DNA of 64,000 nucleotides, taken from the NCBI RefSeq assembly GCF_900112845.1, contig NZ_FONG01000003.1:248001-312000 (forward strand). The letters run 5' to 3'. Made by a program: the position numbers and the translations under genes. The stretch's first letter is position 1. Each line of letters starts with the position of its first letter. The notes below the pieces were generated by a model, which made no database searches, was not told the DNA's origin, and worked only from the letters and a program-made list of their open reading frames with translations. This DNA is from Actinacidiphila alni. Its GTDB lineage: Bacteria; Actinomycetota; Actinomycetes; Streptomycetales; Streptomycetaceae. Shown piece after piece: positions 8,726 to 16,863 of the stretch.

Positions 8726-9780
8726 AGACGTCTCCTGGCTTCGGTGAACAGCAGGTATCCGAGGTAGCCGCCGCCGAGGATGACGGTGATGATGCCGACG
8801 GGCAGCGGGGTGGGTGCGATGTGCTGGGCGAGGTAGTCCGACACCAGACACAGCAGTGCGCCGACGAAGGCGGCGGGGGCGAGGGTGATCCCGGCGGTGC
8901 GGGTGAGCCGTCGTCCGATCTGCGGGGCGACCAGCGAGATGAACGCGATCGGCCCCGACGCGGCTGTGACCGTCGCCGTCAATGCCACTCCCACCAGGAT
9001 CAGACCGAGGCGCGCGGGCGAGACCCGGACCCCTTGCGAAGCGGCCGCGTCGTCACCCAGCTCCAGCTGCCGCATCGGCCGGCCCAACACCCCGGCCAGC
9101 AGCAGGAGTCCGGCGATGCAGGCGCCACCGATGGCGACCTGGTTCCAGGACACGCCGTTCAGCGACCCGACGCCCCACGCCGCCGCGGACATCGCCTGGT
9201 CCAGGTCGGCCTTGAGGATCAGCCACGTGTTGAGCGATCCGAGCATCGCCGAGACGCCGATGCCGACGATGATCAGCCGGAATCCCTGTACGCCCCGCCG
9301 GTAGGCGAGCACGTACACCGCCACGGCGGTGACCATGCCGCCCAGCAGCGCCCCGCCGACCAGCTGCGCATAGCTGCCGTTGACGACCAGGATCACGATC
9401 AGTGCCCCGGTGTAGGAGCCTTGGGAGAAGCCGACGATGCCGGGGTCGGCGAGCGGGTTGCGCAACAGTGACTGGAAAACGGCCCCGCTCACACCCAGAG
9501 CCGCGCCGAACATCAGCGCCGCGGCCACCCGGGGCAGCCGCCACTCGACCACGATGTCGTGGACGATGCCGGTCTCCCGGCCGGTCAGCGCGGCGAGCAC
9601 CTGCCCGGGGCCCAGCGCGTACGAGCCGGTCATCAGCGCGAGCACCGCCGCACCGGCGATCACGACCGCGAGCACCGCGCAGACGACGACCGAGCGCCAC
9701 TGGAGCCGTACCGCGATCCGCCGGCGCCGCAGCACCAGCATCCGCCGCCCGAAGTCCACCGGCGGAATGTGCGTGTTCAC
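8722..9780 (-). CDS. Ferric-siderophore ABC permease (FecCD family), second subunit
   Basis: A 352-aa membrane protein with about ten helices. Family landmarks are RLPRVAAALMFGAALGVSGAVFQSLLRNPLADPGIVG near the N-terminus, GPIAFISLVAPQIGRRL in the coupling region that contacts the ATPase, and PLPVGIITVILGGGYLGYLLF at the end. It starts with GTG at 9780 within the GTGA overlap of the other permease. The two permeases differ in sequence and should form a heterodimer, as FepD/FepG do. Confidence 0.94.
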   Translation of the reverse strand: MNTHIPPVDFGRRMLVLRRRRIAVRLQWRSVVVCAVLAVVIAGAAVLALMTGSYALGPGQVLAALTGRETGIVHDIVVEWRLPRVAAALMFGAALGVSGAVFQSLLRNPLADPGIVGFSQGSYTGALIVILVVNGSYAQLVGGALLGGMVTAVAVYVLAYRRGVQGFRLIIVGIGVSAMLGSLNTWLILKADLDQAMSAAAWGVGSLNGVSWNQVAIGGACIAGLLLLAGVLGRPMRQLELGDDAAASQGVRVSPARLGLILVGVALTATVTAASGPIAFISLVAPQIGRRLTRTAGITLAPAAFVGALLCLVSDYLAQHIAPTPLPVGIITVILGGGYLGYLLFTEARRRL

Positions 9781-10820
9781 AGTCCGCTCGATTTCTTCCG
9801 CCGCACCAGCGCGACGAGAACGGGAGCGCCGACGAAGGCGGTGACGATACCCACGGGGATCTCGCCGGGTCTCGTCACGACGCGGCCGAGGATGTCGGAG
9901 ACCAGCAGCAGGCTCGGGGCCAGGAGGGCGCTGTAGGCGAAGATCCAGCGCTGGTCCGGGCCGACGATCCAGCGGGCCACGTGCGGCACCATGAGCCCGA
10001 CGAATCCGATGGGTCCGGCGATCGCGGTGGCGCCGCCGGCAAGGAGGGTGAGTGCGATCACCGCGAGCACACGGGTACGTACCAGCCGGACCCCTTGGGC
10101 GACTGCCAGTTCGTCGCCCAGAGCCAGAGCGTTGAGCGGTCCGGACACCACGAAGGCCAGGACGAGTGCCACCGCGAAGAACGGCAGGACCGGCCACACG
10201 ACCTCCAACGGGCGGCCCGCGATCGACCCGGCGTTCCAGTTCCGCATCGCGTCGAAGGCGTCCGGGTCGGTCAGTTGGAGCGCCTCCCTGAAGCCGCCGA
10301 GCACCGCGCCGACGCAGACCCCCGCGAGCACCATGACCACCGGCGAGGAGCCCTGCCGTGTCGACCCGAAGGCGAGCACCAGGAGCGTGACGATCAGCGC
10401 ACCCGCGAACGCGAACCACATGTAGCCCTGTACGTCGCGGACTCCGAGCAGCCCCACGGCGACCGTCACCGCGAAGGACGCACCGGCGTGGACGCCGAGG
10501 ACACCAGGATCGGCCAAGGGATTACGGGTGAGCGCCTGGATCAGCGCGCCCGACAGACCGAGGGCGGCGCCGACGACCAGACCCACGACCGTGCGCGGCA
10601 GCCGGAAGTCGCGGATCGCGAACTGATCGGTGTCGGCCGAGGAGTGGAACAGCGCGTCCCACACCACGGACGGCGCGATCGCCGTCGACCCGATCATGAC
10701 GCTCAGCATCAGCAGGACCGCCAGCACCACCAGCACGACGAGCAAGCCGAGCAGACGACGACGCGGTCGGGGCACCGTCTCGGTGCTCCGACCGTGCTGT
10801 CGCAGGGCAAGGGCTGTCAC
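9777..10820 (-). CDS. Ferric-siderophore ABC permease (FecCD family), first subunit
   Basis: A 347-aa FecCD permease with RLPRTVVGLVVGAALGLSGALIQALTRNPLADPGVLG, then GPIGFVGLMVPHVARWIVG for ATPase coupling and EIPVGIVTAFVGAPVLVALVRR at the C-terminus. The GTG start at 10820 overlaps the receptor gene's stop (GTGA). Together with the following permease, ATPase and lipoprotein it forms the high-affinity inner-membrane route for the ferric siderophore. Confidence 0.94.
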   Translation of the reverse strand: MTALALRQHGRSTETVPRPRRRLLGLLVVLVVLAVLLMLSVMIGSTAIAPSVVWDALFHSSADTDQFAIRDFRLPRTVVGLVVGAALGLSGALIQALTRNPLADPGVLGVHAGASFAVTVAVGLLGVRDVQGYMWFAFAGALIVTLLVLAFGSTRQGSSPVVMVLAGVCVGAVLGGFREALQLTDPDAFDAMRNWNAGSIAGRPLEVVWPVLPFFAVALVLAFVVSGPLNALALGDELAVAQGVRLVRTRVLAVIALTLLAGGATAIAGPIGFVGLMVPHVARWIVGPDQRWIFAYSALLAPSLLLVSDILGRVVTRPGEIPVGIVTAFVGAPVLVALVRRKKSSGL

Positions 10821-11827
10821 TGCTTGCCCGAGAGGGTCGCCAGCGCGCTGTCGAGCGAGTCCAGATACCTGTTGACGGGCCCGTAGGAGTTGTTGCCGGG
10901 GCAGAAGAGCCCCAGCGCCCGGCCGGACTTCACGGCGGGCAGCGCCTTCCAGGTGTTGGTCTCGACCACCGGCTTGAAGGGCTTCGTCGGCACCCCGTCG
11001 GCGTCGACGGGGTAGGTGATCACGTCATATTTGGACAGGCCACGGATCTGCTCGAACGGCAGGGACGCGTACGCCAAGGGGTCCTTGCCCTCGGCCGCCT
11101 TGGGGAGGTCCAGGCCGATGTCGTCCCGGGCGATCTCGGAGCAGCCGATGTCCGCTATATAGAACGTTCCGGGATCGTTCCAGTTTCCGCGGGAGACGTC
11201 GACGAAGGAGGTCGTGTCGATGATCTTGCCGTAGGTCGCCTGAATCTTGGCGACCTTCTCCTTGAACGCCGTCTTCTGCCGGCTGAGCGCGTCCGCGACA
11301 TTGCCGACCTCCGCGATCGCGTCGGCGAACGCCTTCCATTCGGTGTCGAGCCCCCAGGACACGGTCGGCGCGATTGCCTCGAGTCGCTTGCCGACCTTGT
11401 CCCAGTCCTTCGAGGAGAACTGGACCAGGATGAGGTCCGGTTTGAGGGCGGCGAGCTTTTCGAGATCCACCTCACCACCGCTGCTGCCGATGATCTCGGC
11501 TGCCTCGTACGCGGTCCTCTGTTCCTTCGGCAGCACGTCGAGGTCGGAGTCGGACGCCTCGGTGACGCCCACCGGCTTGCCGCCCAGATCGATGAAGGGA
11601 AGGCCGGTGTTGCCGATCGTGACGACGCGCCGGGGGGCGGCGGGAACCTTGACGGTGCCGTTCTCGGCCGTGACGCTGCGGGTCTCGGCGGGCTTGTCGC
11701 TGTGGGCCGTGGCGGCCTTGTCGCCGGTGTCGTCGCCGTCACTGCCGCAGGCGGTGAGGACGAGCGACGCGCTCATCAGCGCGGCGGCAAGGGTTGCGCC
11801 GCGTCTCAGCAGGGGCGTGTTGCTCAT
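10817..11827 (-). CDS. Siderophore-binding lipoprotein (FepB/FecB type)
   Basis: A 336-aa solute receptor. The N-terminus has a lipoprotein signal with lipobox LTAC followed by GSDGDD, so it is anchored outside the membrane. The rest is a type III periplasmic-binding fold: PRRVVTIGNTGLPFIDLGGKPVGV, ALKPDLILVQ and a long connecting helix. I chose the ATG at 11827, which gives a normal signal peptide; upstream codons are out of character. It lies 31 bases after the SIP-fusion gene and is translationally coupled to the first permease. Confidence 0.92.
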   Translation of the reverse strand: MSNTPLLRRGATLAAALMSASLVLTACGSDGDDTGDKAATAHSDKPAETRSVTAENGTVKVPAAPRRVVTIGNTGLPFIDLGGKPVGVTEASDSDLDVLPKEQRTAYEAAEIIGSSGGEVDLEKLAALKPDLILVQFSSKDWDKVGKRLEAIAPTVSWGLDTEWKAFADAIAEVGNVADALSRQKTAFKEKVAKIQATYGKIIDTTSFVDVSRGNWNDPGTFYIADIGCSEIARDDIGLDLPKAAEGKDPLAYASLPFEQIRGLSKYDVITYPVDADGVPTKPFKPVVETNTWKALPAVKSGRALGLFCPGNNSYGPVNRYLDSLDSALATLSGKQ

Positions 11828-11858
11828 GGGCGTTCTCTTCTTCTCGGTTTGGAGGGGG

Positions 11859-13724
11859 TCAGTCGGCGGTGGAGCGGAGCAGCTCATGGACGGTGGCGCC
11901 GAGGCCGACGGTGTGCGCCGCCTTGCGTGTGAGGCCGGCCCGGACGATGACGGCGTCCAGTTCCGCTCCGGTGCGAAGGCCGGAGCCGTGGCAGACCAGG
12001 CAGATCAGGTCTTCCTCGCCGTCGTGCTCGTCGAGGGCGTCGGTGTCGAAGACCTCCTCGATCAGCAGCACCCGTCCGCCGGGGACGAGGTTCTCGGCTG
12101 CCCGGCGCAGCGCGTGAGCGGCGTCGGCGTCGGGCAGGGTCTTGAAGGCGCGGCTGATGAGTACGGCGTCGGCCGCCGGGCCGGGCTCGAAGACGGACTG
12201 CTCCAGCACGCCGACCCGCGCGCGTTGCTGCTCGTCGGGAATCGTGGCGGGCAGGTCACGGCGCAGCCAGTCGGCCTGGGCGGGCAGGGCGCAGATCGTC
12301 ACGCGCAGCCTCTCGTGGGCAGCGACGTACTCACGGGCGTGCGCGCCGGCACCGCCGGAGTGGATCACCAGGTGCTGCACTCCGGCGAGCAGGTCGGACG
12401 TGGCGATCGGTTCGGCCAGCGCGGGCTGGAACTTCGCCAGGCGCTCCAGGTGACGGTCCTCGTAGTCCTGCTCGGCTCGCACGTCGGCAAAGGTCTGGCC
12501 GGTGACCGAGGCGTATGCGGGCCGGCCGGTGCGGACCGACTCGGTGAGGCCGTGGATCCCGAGCATCTCGCGACCGATCACCCCGGCGGGGTGGAGGCGG
12601 TCGGCGATGAACTCAAGAGTGAGGACGTCGCCGACCGGGGTCAGGGCGTAATGGCCCGGCTCGGTCTCGGTCACCACGTCCAGGGTGTGCAGATAACGCA
12701 GCAGTTTGCCCAGGGCACGCTCGTCGGCACCGGCCTTGGCGGCCAGTTCGGTCACGCCGGTCACGCCGCGGGAGACCAGATCGGGAACACCCAGTTCGAC
12801 GGCGGTGCGGATCGCGATCGGCGCGACGAGTTCGGTCAGGTCGTGGAGCTTCTGGAACGGGGTGACGGTCCGCTCCGGGTCGGGTACCGCTCCGTCGTTC
12901 TCCAGCGCGACGACCTCGGCGCGACGCCAGTAGCCGGCGAAGTCGATGTCCTCCTTGGGTACGCCACGGTCCTCGACCAAGTGCCGGCGGATGTCCCGGA
13001 CGGCGGTGTGTTCGCCGGCCAGCCACGCGAACACCTGGCCCGGCCACCACCGCGCACTGCGTACGGTCTCGGTGAGCGGCGACACGGTCCCGGCTGTTGC
13101 GCCCGGGCGGACCAACCACGTCACGTCGACCCCGGGCAGCTCGCGCAGCTCCTGGCGGTGGGCGTCCTCCGCGATCTCGATGAACACCTGAGCCCGGGCG
13201 TCGGGCGGGAGCTCGTCGAGCAGGCGGCCGATCGCCGGGAGTGCGGTGTCGTCGCCGGCCACGAGCCACCAGTCGGCGCCGGTCGGGAACGCCTTGGACG
13301 TGCTCGGGCCGCTGAAGTGGATCCGGTCACCCGGCTGGGTGCGGTAGGCCCATGCCGTTCCCGCGCCCACCCCGTGCTTGACGAAGTCCACGTCCAGCTC
13401 ACCGGCCTCGGGGTCCCACCGGCGGACCGTGTAGGCCCTCGACAGCGGTCGAGGATCCCTGGGCACGATCAACTTGGCCCGGTCCTGGACCGGGAGCACC
13501 GGATCGCGCCGGCCCGGGTACGGGAAGTAGAGCCCGAGGTCGTCGTCGAAGCCGGGGGACACGAAGGCCGGCTGCTCGAAGCCGTCCGCAGTGGTGAACG
13601 CGCGCAACTGTGCACCGCCCAGCGTGATCCGGCGCATGCCCGGGGTGATGTCGACAGCCCGCACCACCTCGACCTCTCGCAAGGTCGGCGGGTGCACGGT
13701 GAGTCGGCGCGAGGTCTTGGGCAT
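11859..13724 (-). CDS. Siderophore-interacting protein fused to methyltransferase-like domain
   Basis: A 621-aa two-part protein. Residues 1 to about 285 are a siderophore-interacting protein, an NAD(P)H-dependent flavin ferric-siderophore reductase: RPLSRAYTVRRWDPEAGELDVDFVKHG in the FAD domain, then PGDRIHFSGPS and GYWRRA. Residues of about 300-620 look like a class I O-methyltransferase of the Methyltransf_2 type: a winged-helix dimerisation domain (TAVELGVPDLVSRGVTGVTELAAKAGADERALGKLLRYL) followed by a Rossmann-like domain. Key residues look eroded: the SAM loop reads HSGGAGAH, the acidic ribose ligand at the end of beta 2 appears as Ala in ICALPAQ, and the catalytic His-Asp of the usual LHDW is Lys-Thr in AFKTLPD. 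The second half may therefore bind rather than methylate. It is the first gene after the iron box. Confidence 0.85.
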   Translation of the reverse strand: MPKTSRRLTVHPPTLREVEVVRAVDITPGMRRITLGGAQLRAFTTADGFEQPAFVSPGFDDDLGLYFPYPGRRDPVLPVQDRAKLIVPRDPRPLSRAYTVRRWDPEAGELDVDFVKHGVGAGTAWAYRTQPGDRIHFSGPSTSKAFPTGADWWLVAGDDTALPAIGRLLDELPPDARAQVFIEIAEDAHRQELRELPGVDVTWLVRPGATAGTVSPLTETVRSARWWPGQVFAWLAGEHTAVRDIRRHLVEDRGVPKEDIDFAGYWRRAEVVALENDGAVPDPERTVTPFQKLHDLTELVAPIAIRTAVELGVPDLVSRGVTGVTELAAKAGADERALGKLLRYLHTLDVVTETEPGHYALTPVGDVLTLEFIADRLHPAGVIGREMLGIHGLTESVRTGRPAYASVTGQTFADVRAEQDYEDRHLERLAKFQPALAEPIATSDLLAGVQHLVIHSGGAGAHAREYVAAHERLRVTICALPAQADWLRRDLPATIPDEQQRARVGVLEQSVFEPGPAADAVLISRAFKTLPDADAAHALRRAAENLVPGGRVLLIEEVFDTDALDEHDGEEDLICLVCHGSGLRTGAELDAVIVRAGLTRKAAHTVGLGATVHELLRSTAD

Positions 13725-13799
13725 GCGCGGAACGGACCTTTCCGGTCGCTTCGAGGGCGGGAGTCGCGCACCGCCGTCGGGAAGGCGCGCACTGCTAAA

Positions 13800-13814
13800 G
13801 TTAGGCAAACCTAA
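13800..13814. promoter_or_regulatory. Iron box (IdeR/DmdR1-type operator)
   Basis: GTTAGGCAAACCTAA matches the core of the actinobacterial iron box (TTAGGTTAGGCTAACCTAA) at 14 of 15 positions. It sits 76 bases before the SIP-fusion start and 39 bases before the divergent AraC start, so an iron-loaded repressor could shut both. A further GTTAGG half-site lies at 13845-13850. Confidence 0.85.
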
Positions 13815-13852
13815 CCTACGATGGTGTGCGCAGACTGCCGCATAGTTAGGAC

Positions 13853-15460
13853 ATGGTGGTGCCCTCCTCGTTCGCCGCGGGCGCCGGCGACCCGCCGCCG
13901 ATTCCCGCCGCGCGGTTGGGCTCGGCGCATTCGCCCGTTCGACCGCTGCTGCTCTGGGTCCGTACGGGCACGGCGCAGGTGCGCCTCGACAGCGGCCCGG
14001 TGCTCCGCCTCCGGGCCGGCGAAGGCGCCTGGATTCCCGCGGAAGGCTGGGCGGAACGAGCGATCGTCACCGAGCCGGGCACTGTCGCTTTTCCGCTGTG
14101 GCCTCACGCCGGCGTCGGCTCTTGGGGGCTGTCGGAGTTGACGCGGTTCGACGTTCCCGGCGGCTGGCAGGACTGGTTGATCCAGCTCTTCAACCTGCAG
14201 GTCACTCCGTTCAACGGCCGCGGATACTCCCCGGAGGCGATCGAGGAGCTGCTCCGGCGCCCGGGCTCGCGCTCGACGGCGCCCGTCGGGGCCGGGCGAA
14301 TTCCGAGCTCAGAGAGGTCCGCCGCGGCGACGATGCCGCGAGCCCTCGGCGCCAGGGCAGTCGCCGAGGAACTGATCCGCGACCCCGCGCTCGACCTCAC
14401 GGTCGAGCAATGGGCCGTGCGGGTGCTCTGTGGAGCGCGAACCCTTCGCCGCGACTTCCTCGCCGACACCGGGCTCACGTTCGAGCAGTGGCGGCTGCTC
14501 TGCCGGCTCGGCGCTGCCGTGGAGTTGCTCGCCGCCGGTTACGACGTGGACCAGGTGGCCGCCCGAGTGGGCTTCGCCAGCCGCAACGGCCTCACGCGGG
14601 CCTTCAAGGGACGGTTCGGACTGACTCCCCACGAGTTCGGACGGCAGCTCTCCGCCGGACCTGGAGTCGGCGGGCTGACGCAACGGGCAACGGCGGCACG
14701 ACAGACCGACGACCTGATCCGGATGATGCGCAGGACGGACACACCCACCGCGCCCGAGATGCTGCCAGCGGCCAGCACGCCGTCGCACGCCAACGAAATC
14801 CACGTCCTCAGCTGGATGTATCGAGGCAGCGGATACCTGGACATCGGCAACCAACGCTACGAACGGGAGCGAGGGGCGGCGACCTGGATCCCCGCAGAGG
14901 TGGAGCATGTCACCGGCCTCCGCGAGAACTCCGTCTCCCTGCCGCTCGGCAACGCGAGTACCGCCGACCTCCAACTGACAGTGCCTCTGCAAGTGCGGTT
15001 CTCGCCCGCATGGGACGACTACTTGATGTTCTGCTCGATCAGCGCCCGGTCCGGACTGCGCCCTGACGACCACAACCCCCGCCGCATCCTCGACCTGTTC
15101 GCGGAACAGGTCGCCGCGCAGCGAGCGCTGTCGCTGCCGATGCCCACCGATCCGCGCGCGCGTGCTGTCGCGTTGGAGTGCTTGCGTCATATCGGTGGGC
15201 CTGGCGGGACACGCGATGGTGATGTCGGTGCCGAGATCCACAGGGTCTTCCGTGACGAGACAGGTATGACGCTGGGGCGCTGGCGCTACGCCGCACGCAT
15301 GCGCATCGCCCGCGACCTGCTCGCCGGCGGCGCCCCGCCCAGCGCCGTCGCACGCCGGACCGGGTACGCCCACCTCTCCACGTTCAGCGCCGCCTTCTCC
15401 CGCTTCCACGGACTGTCTCCACGCGACTTCCAGCAGCGCGAGTCCGAGCCGAGTCAATAG
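13853..15460 (+). CDS. Tandem (double-length) AraC-family regulator
   Basis: A 535-aa protein carrying two complete AraC units. Unit 1 has a cupin-like sensor (LLLWVRTGTAQVRL, GAWIPAEGWAERAIV) and a double-HTH domain around residues 170-265 (TLRRDFLADTGLTFEQWRLLCRLG, VAARVGFASRNGLTRAFKGRFGLTPHEF). Unit 2 repeats the plan: a sensor with RGAATWIPAEVEHVTGL and an HTH near residues 435-530 (GMTLGRWRYAARMRIARDLL, VARRTGYAHLSTFSAAFSRFHGLSPRDF). Most AraC regulators are 250-330 aa and act as dimers; this looks like a covalently fused dimer. It is divergent from the siderophore operon across the iron box and probably senses the ferric siderophore and activates the operon. Confidence 0.88.
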   Translation: MVVPSSFAAGAGDPPPIPAARLGSAHSPVRPLLLWVRTGTAQVRLDSGPVLRLRAGEGAWIPAEGWAERAIVTEPGTVAFPLWPHAGVGSWGLSELTRFDVPGGWQDWLIQLFNLQVTPFNGRGYSPEAIEELLRRPGSRSTAPVGAGRIPSSERSAAATMPRALGARAVAEELIRDPALDLTVEQWAVRVLCGARTLRRDFLADTGLTFEQWRLLCRLGAAVELLAAGYDVDQVAARVGFASRNGLTRAFKGRFGLTPHEFGRQLSAGPGVGGLTQRATAARQTDDLIRMMRRTDTPTAPEMLPAASTPSHANEIHVLSWMYRGSGYLDIGNQRYERERGAATWIPAEVEHVTGLRENSVSLPLGNASTADLQLTVPLQVRFSPAWDDYLMFCSISARSGLRPDDHNPRRILDLFAEQVAAQRALSLPMPTDPRARAVALECLRHIGGPGGTRDGDVGAEIHRVFRDETGMTLGRWRYAARMRIARDLLAGGAPPSAVARRTGYAHLSTFSAAFSRFHGLSPRDFQQRESEPSQ

Positions 15461-15464
15461 TTCA

Positions 15465-15542
15465 GTCGCGGAGATGTCCCTGCCGGTCGCGATGATGGCC
15501 AAGGAAGCGGTGTCCCGCGCCGGCGACGTCCGCGCCGGGCGG
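15465..15542 (+). pseudogene. Enoyl-CoA hydratase C-terminal fragment, copy 1
   Basis: The first 57 bases match positions 24071-24127 at 55 sites, including 47 identical bases in a row. They translate as [19 protein letters not shown], the start of the C-terminal segment of crotonase-type enoyl-CoA hydratases, then jump by an 18-base deletion to DVR and degrade. It starts five bases after the AraC stop, with no upstream part of the gene. Positions 15543-15825 hold no recognisable gene. Confidence 0.75.
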
Positions 15543-15825
15543 GCTGCCGCCGTCGCGCGAGTCACGCTGCCCGGCCCGCGTACGGCCGGTTCGTGGCCTC
15601 CCGATCATGCGATCCCTCTTTAGACTGTGCAAAGGTTTTCGGGGAAGAGCGTCCCGTACCGGATCGGGAGTCACGGCAAACCGACCGGAGCAGACGGACG
15701 CGCGGGCACGCGGATCGGGACGGGCAGCTCTCCGTCCTCTCCTTTGCGGCGCCGCATGTCCGCGGTGTCCGGACGGTCCGCGCCCTTGCGCCGCTGTGCC
15801 GCGCCGCCGTACGAGGATGGGAGCC

Positions 15826-16863
15826 ATGCACGCCGTTCTGCACGCTTTGTCCATCACGGGATCGATGGCTTGGGAGATCACGTGGGCGCTGATCCTGGGC
15901 TTCGCGCTGTCCGCGGTCGTGCAGGCCGTCGTACGCAGGTCGACGATCGTCCGGCTGCTCGGTGACGACCGGCCGTCGACCCTCCTGCGGGCGTCCGCGC
16001 TCGGCGCCGCGTCGTCGTCGTGCTCGTACGCGGCCGTCGCACTGGCCCGCTCGCTGTTCCGTAAAGGAGCGGATTTCACCGCCGCGATGGCCTTCGAGAT
16101 CGCCTCGACCAATCTGGTGGCCGAGCTCGGGGTGATTCTCGCGCTGTTGATGGGCTGGCAGTTCACGGCCGCCGAATTCACCGGGGGCCCGGTCATGATC
16201 ATCGTGCTCGCGGTTCTGTTCCGGCTGGCGCTGCGCGACAAGCTGCTGCGACAGGCCCGTGAGCAGGCCGATCGTGCTGTGGCGGGTTCCATGGAGGGGC
16301 ACGCGGCGATGGACATGTCCGTCCGGGGGCAGGGTTCCTTCGCCCGGCGTCTGCTGTCGGGCGACGGTTTCACGGCGGTCGCCCACGTCTTCGTCATGGA
16401 ATGGGCGGCGATCGTGCGGGACCTGGTGATCGGGCTGTTCGTCGCCGGCGCGGTGGCCGCATGGGTGCCCGATTCCTTCTGGCGGTCCTTCTTCTTCGAC
16501 GGTCACCCGGTGGCGTCGAAGCTGTGGGGGCCGCTGGTCGGCCCGATGGTGGCGGTGCTGTCGTTCGTCTGCTCGGTCGGCAACGTCCCGCTGGCGGTGG
16601 TGCTGTGGAAGGGCGGCATCAGTTTCGGCGGTGTCGTCGCCTTCCTCTTCGCCGACCTGCTGATCCTGCCGATCCTGAACATCTACCGCCGCTACTACGG
16701 CGCCCGCATGGCCCTCTTCCTGCTCGGCACCTTCTACGTGGCCGCCGTCGTCGCCGGTTACGCCGTGGAATTCGCCTTCGGCGGCTTGGGTCTGATCCCC
16801 GACCAGGCCGACGCGACAATTCCCACGTCACCGGCGGCGTACGCGGAGGTGACCGCACTGTGA
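15826..16863 (+). CDS. YraQ/ArsP-like (DUF318) permease
   Basis: A 345-aa polytopic protein with eight or more predicted helices. It shows the two Cys-Ser signatures typical of this permease family: SSSCSYAAVALARSLF near residue 65 and VCSVGNVPLAVVLWKGG near residue 250. Relatives include ArsP, which extrudes organoarsenicals; the substrate here is unknown. I chose the ATG at 15826, preceded by AGGATGGGAG; earlier in-frame codons translate to a basic, non-membrane sequence unlike the family. The stop overlaps the SGNH gene (GTGA), so the two are co-translated. Confidence 0.82.
   Translation: MHAVLHALSITGSMAWEITWALILGFALSAVVQAVVRRSTIVRLLGDDRPSTLLRASALGAASSSCSYAAVALARSLFRKGADFTAAMAFEIASTNLVAELGVILALLMGWQFTAAEFTGGPVMIIVLAVLFRLALRDKLLRQAREQADRAVAGSMEGHAAMDMSVRGQGSFARRLLSGDGFTAVAHVFVMEWAAIVRDLVIGLFVAGAVAAWVPDSFWRSFFFDGHPVASKLWGPLVGPMVAVLSFVCSVGNVPLAVVLWKGGISFGGVVAFLFADLLILPILNIYRRYYGARMALFLLGTFYVAAVVAGYAVEFAFGGLGLIPDQADATIPTSPAAYAEVTAL

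Noticed and set aside
11247..13814. Very long plus-strand open frame opposite the SIP-fusion gene
   Set aside because: It is the complementary shadow of the SIP and receptor genes; its translation is Gly/Arg/Val-rich with no domain and no ribosome binding site.
15607..15825. Upstream extension of the YraQ-like permease
   Set aside because: The 73 extra residues are Arg/Ala/Cys-rich and unlike the family; a better start with a ribosome binding site exists at 15826.
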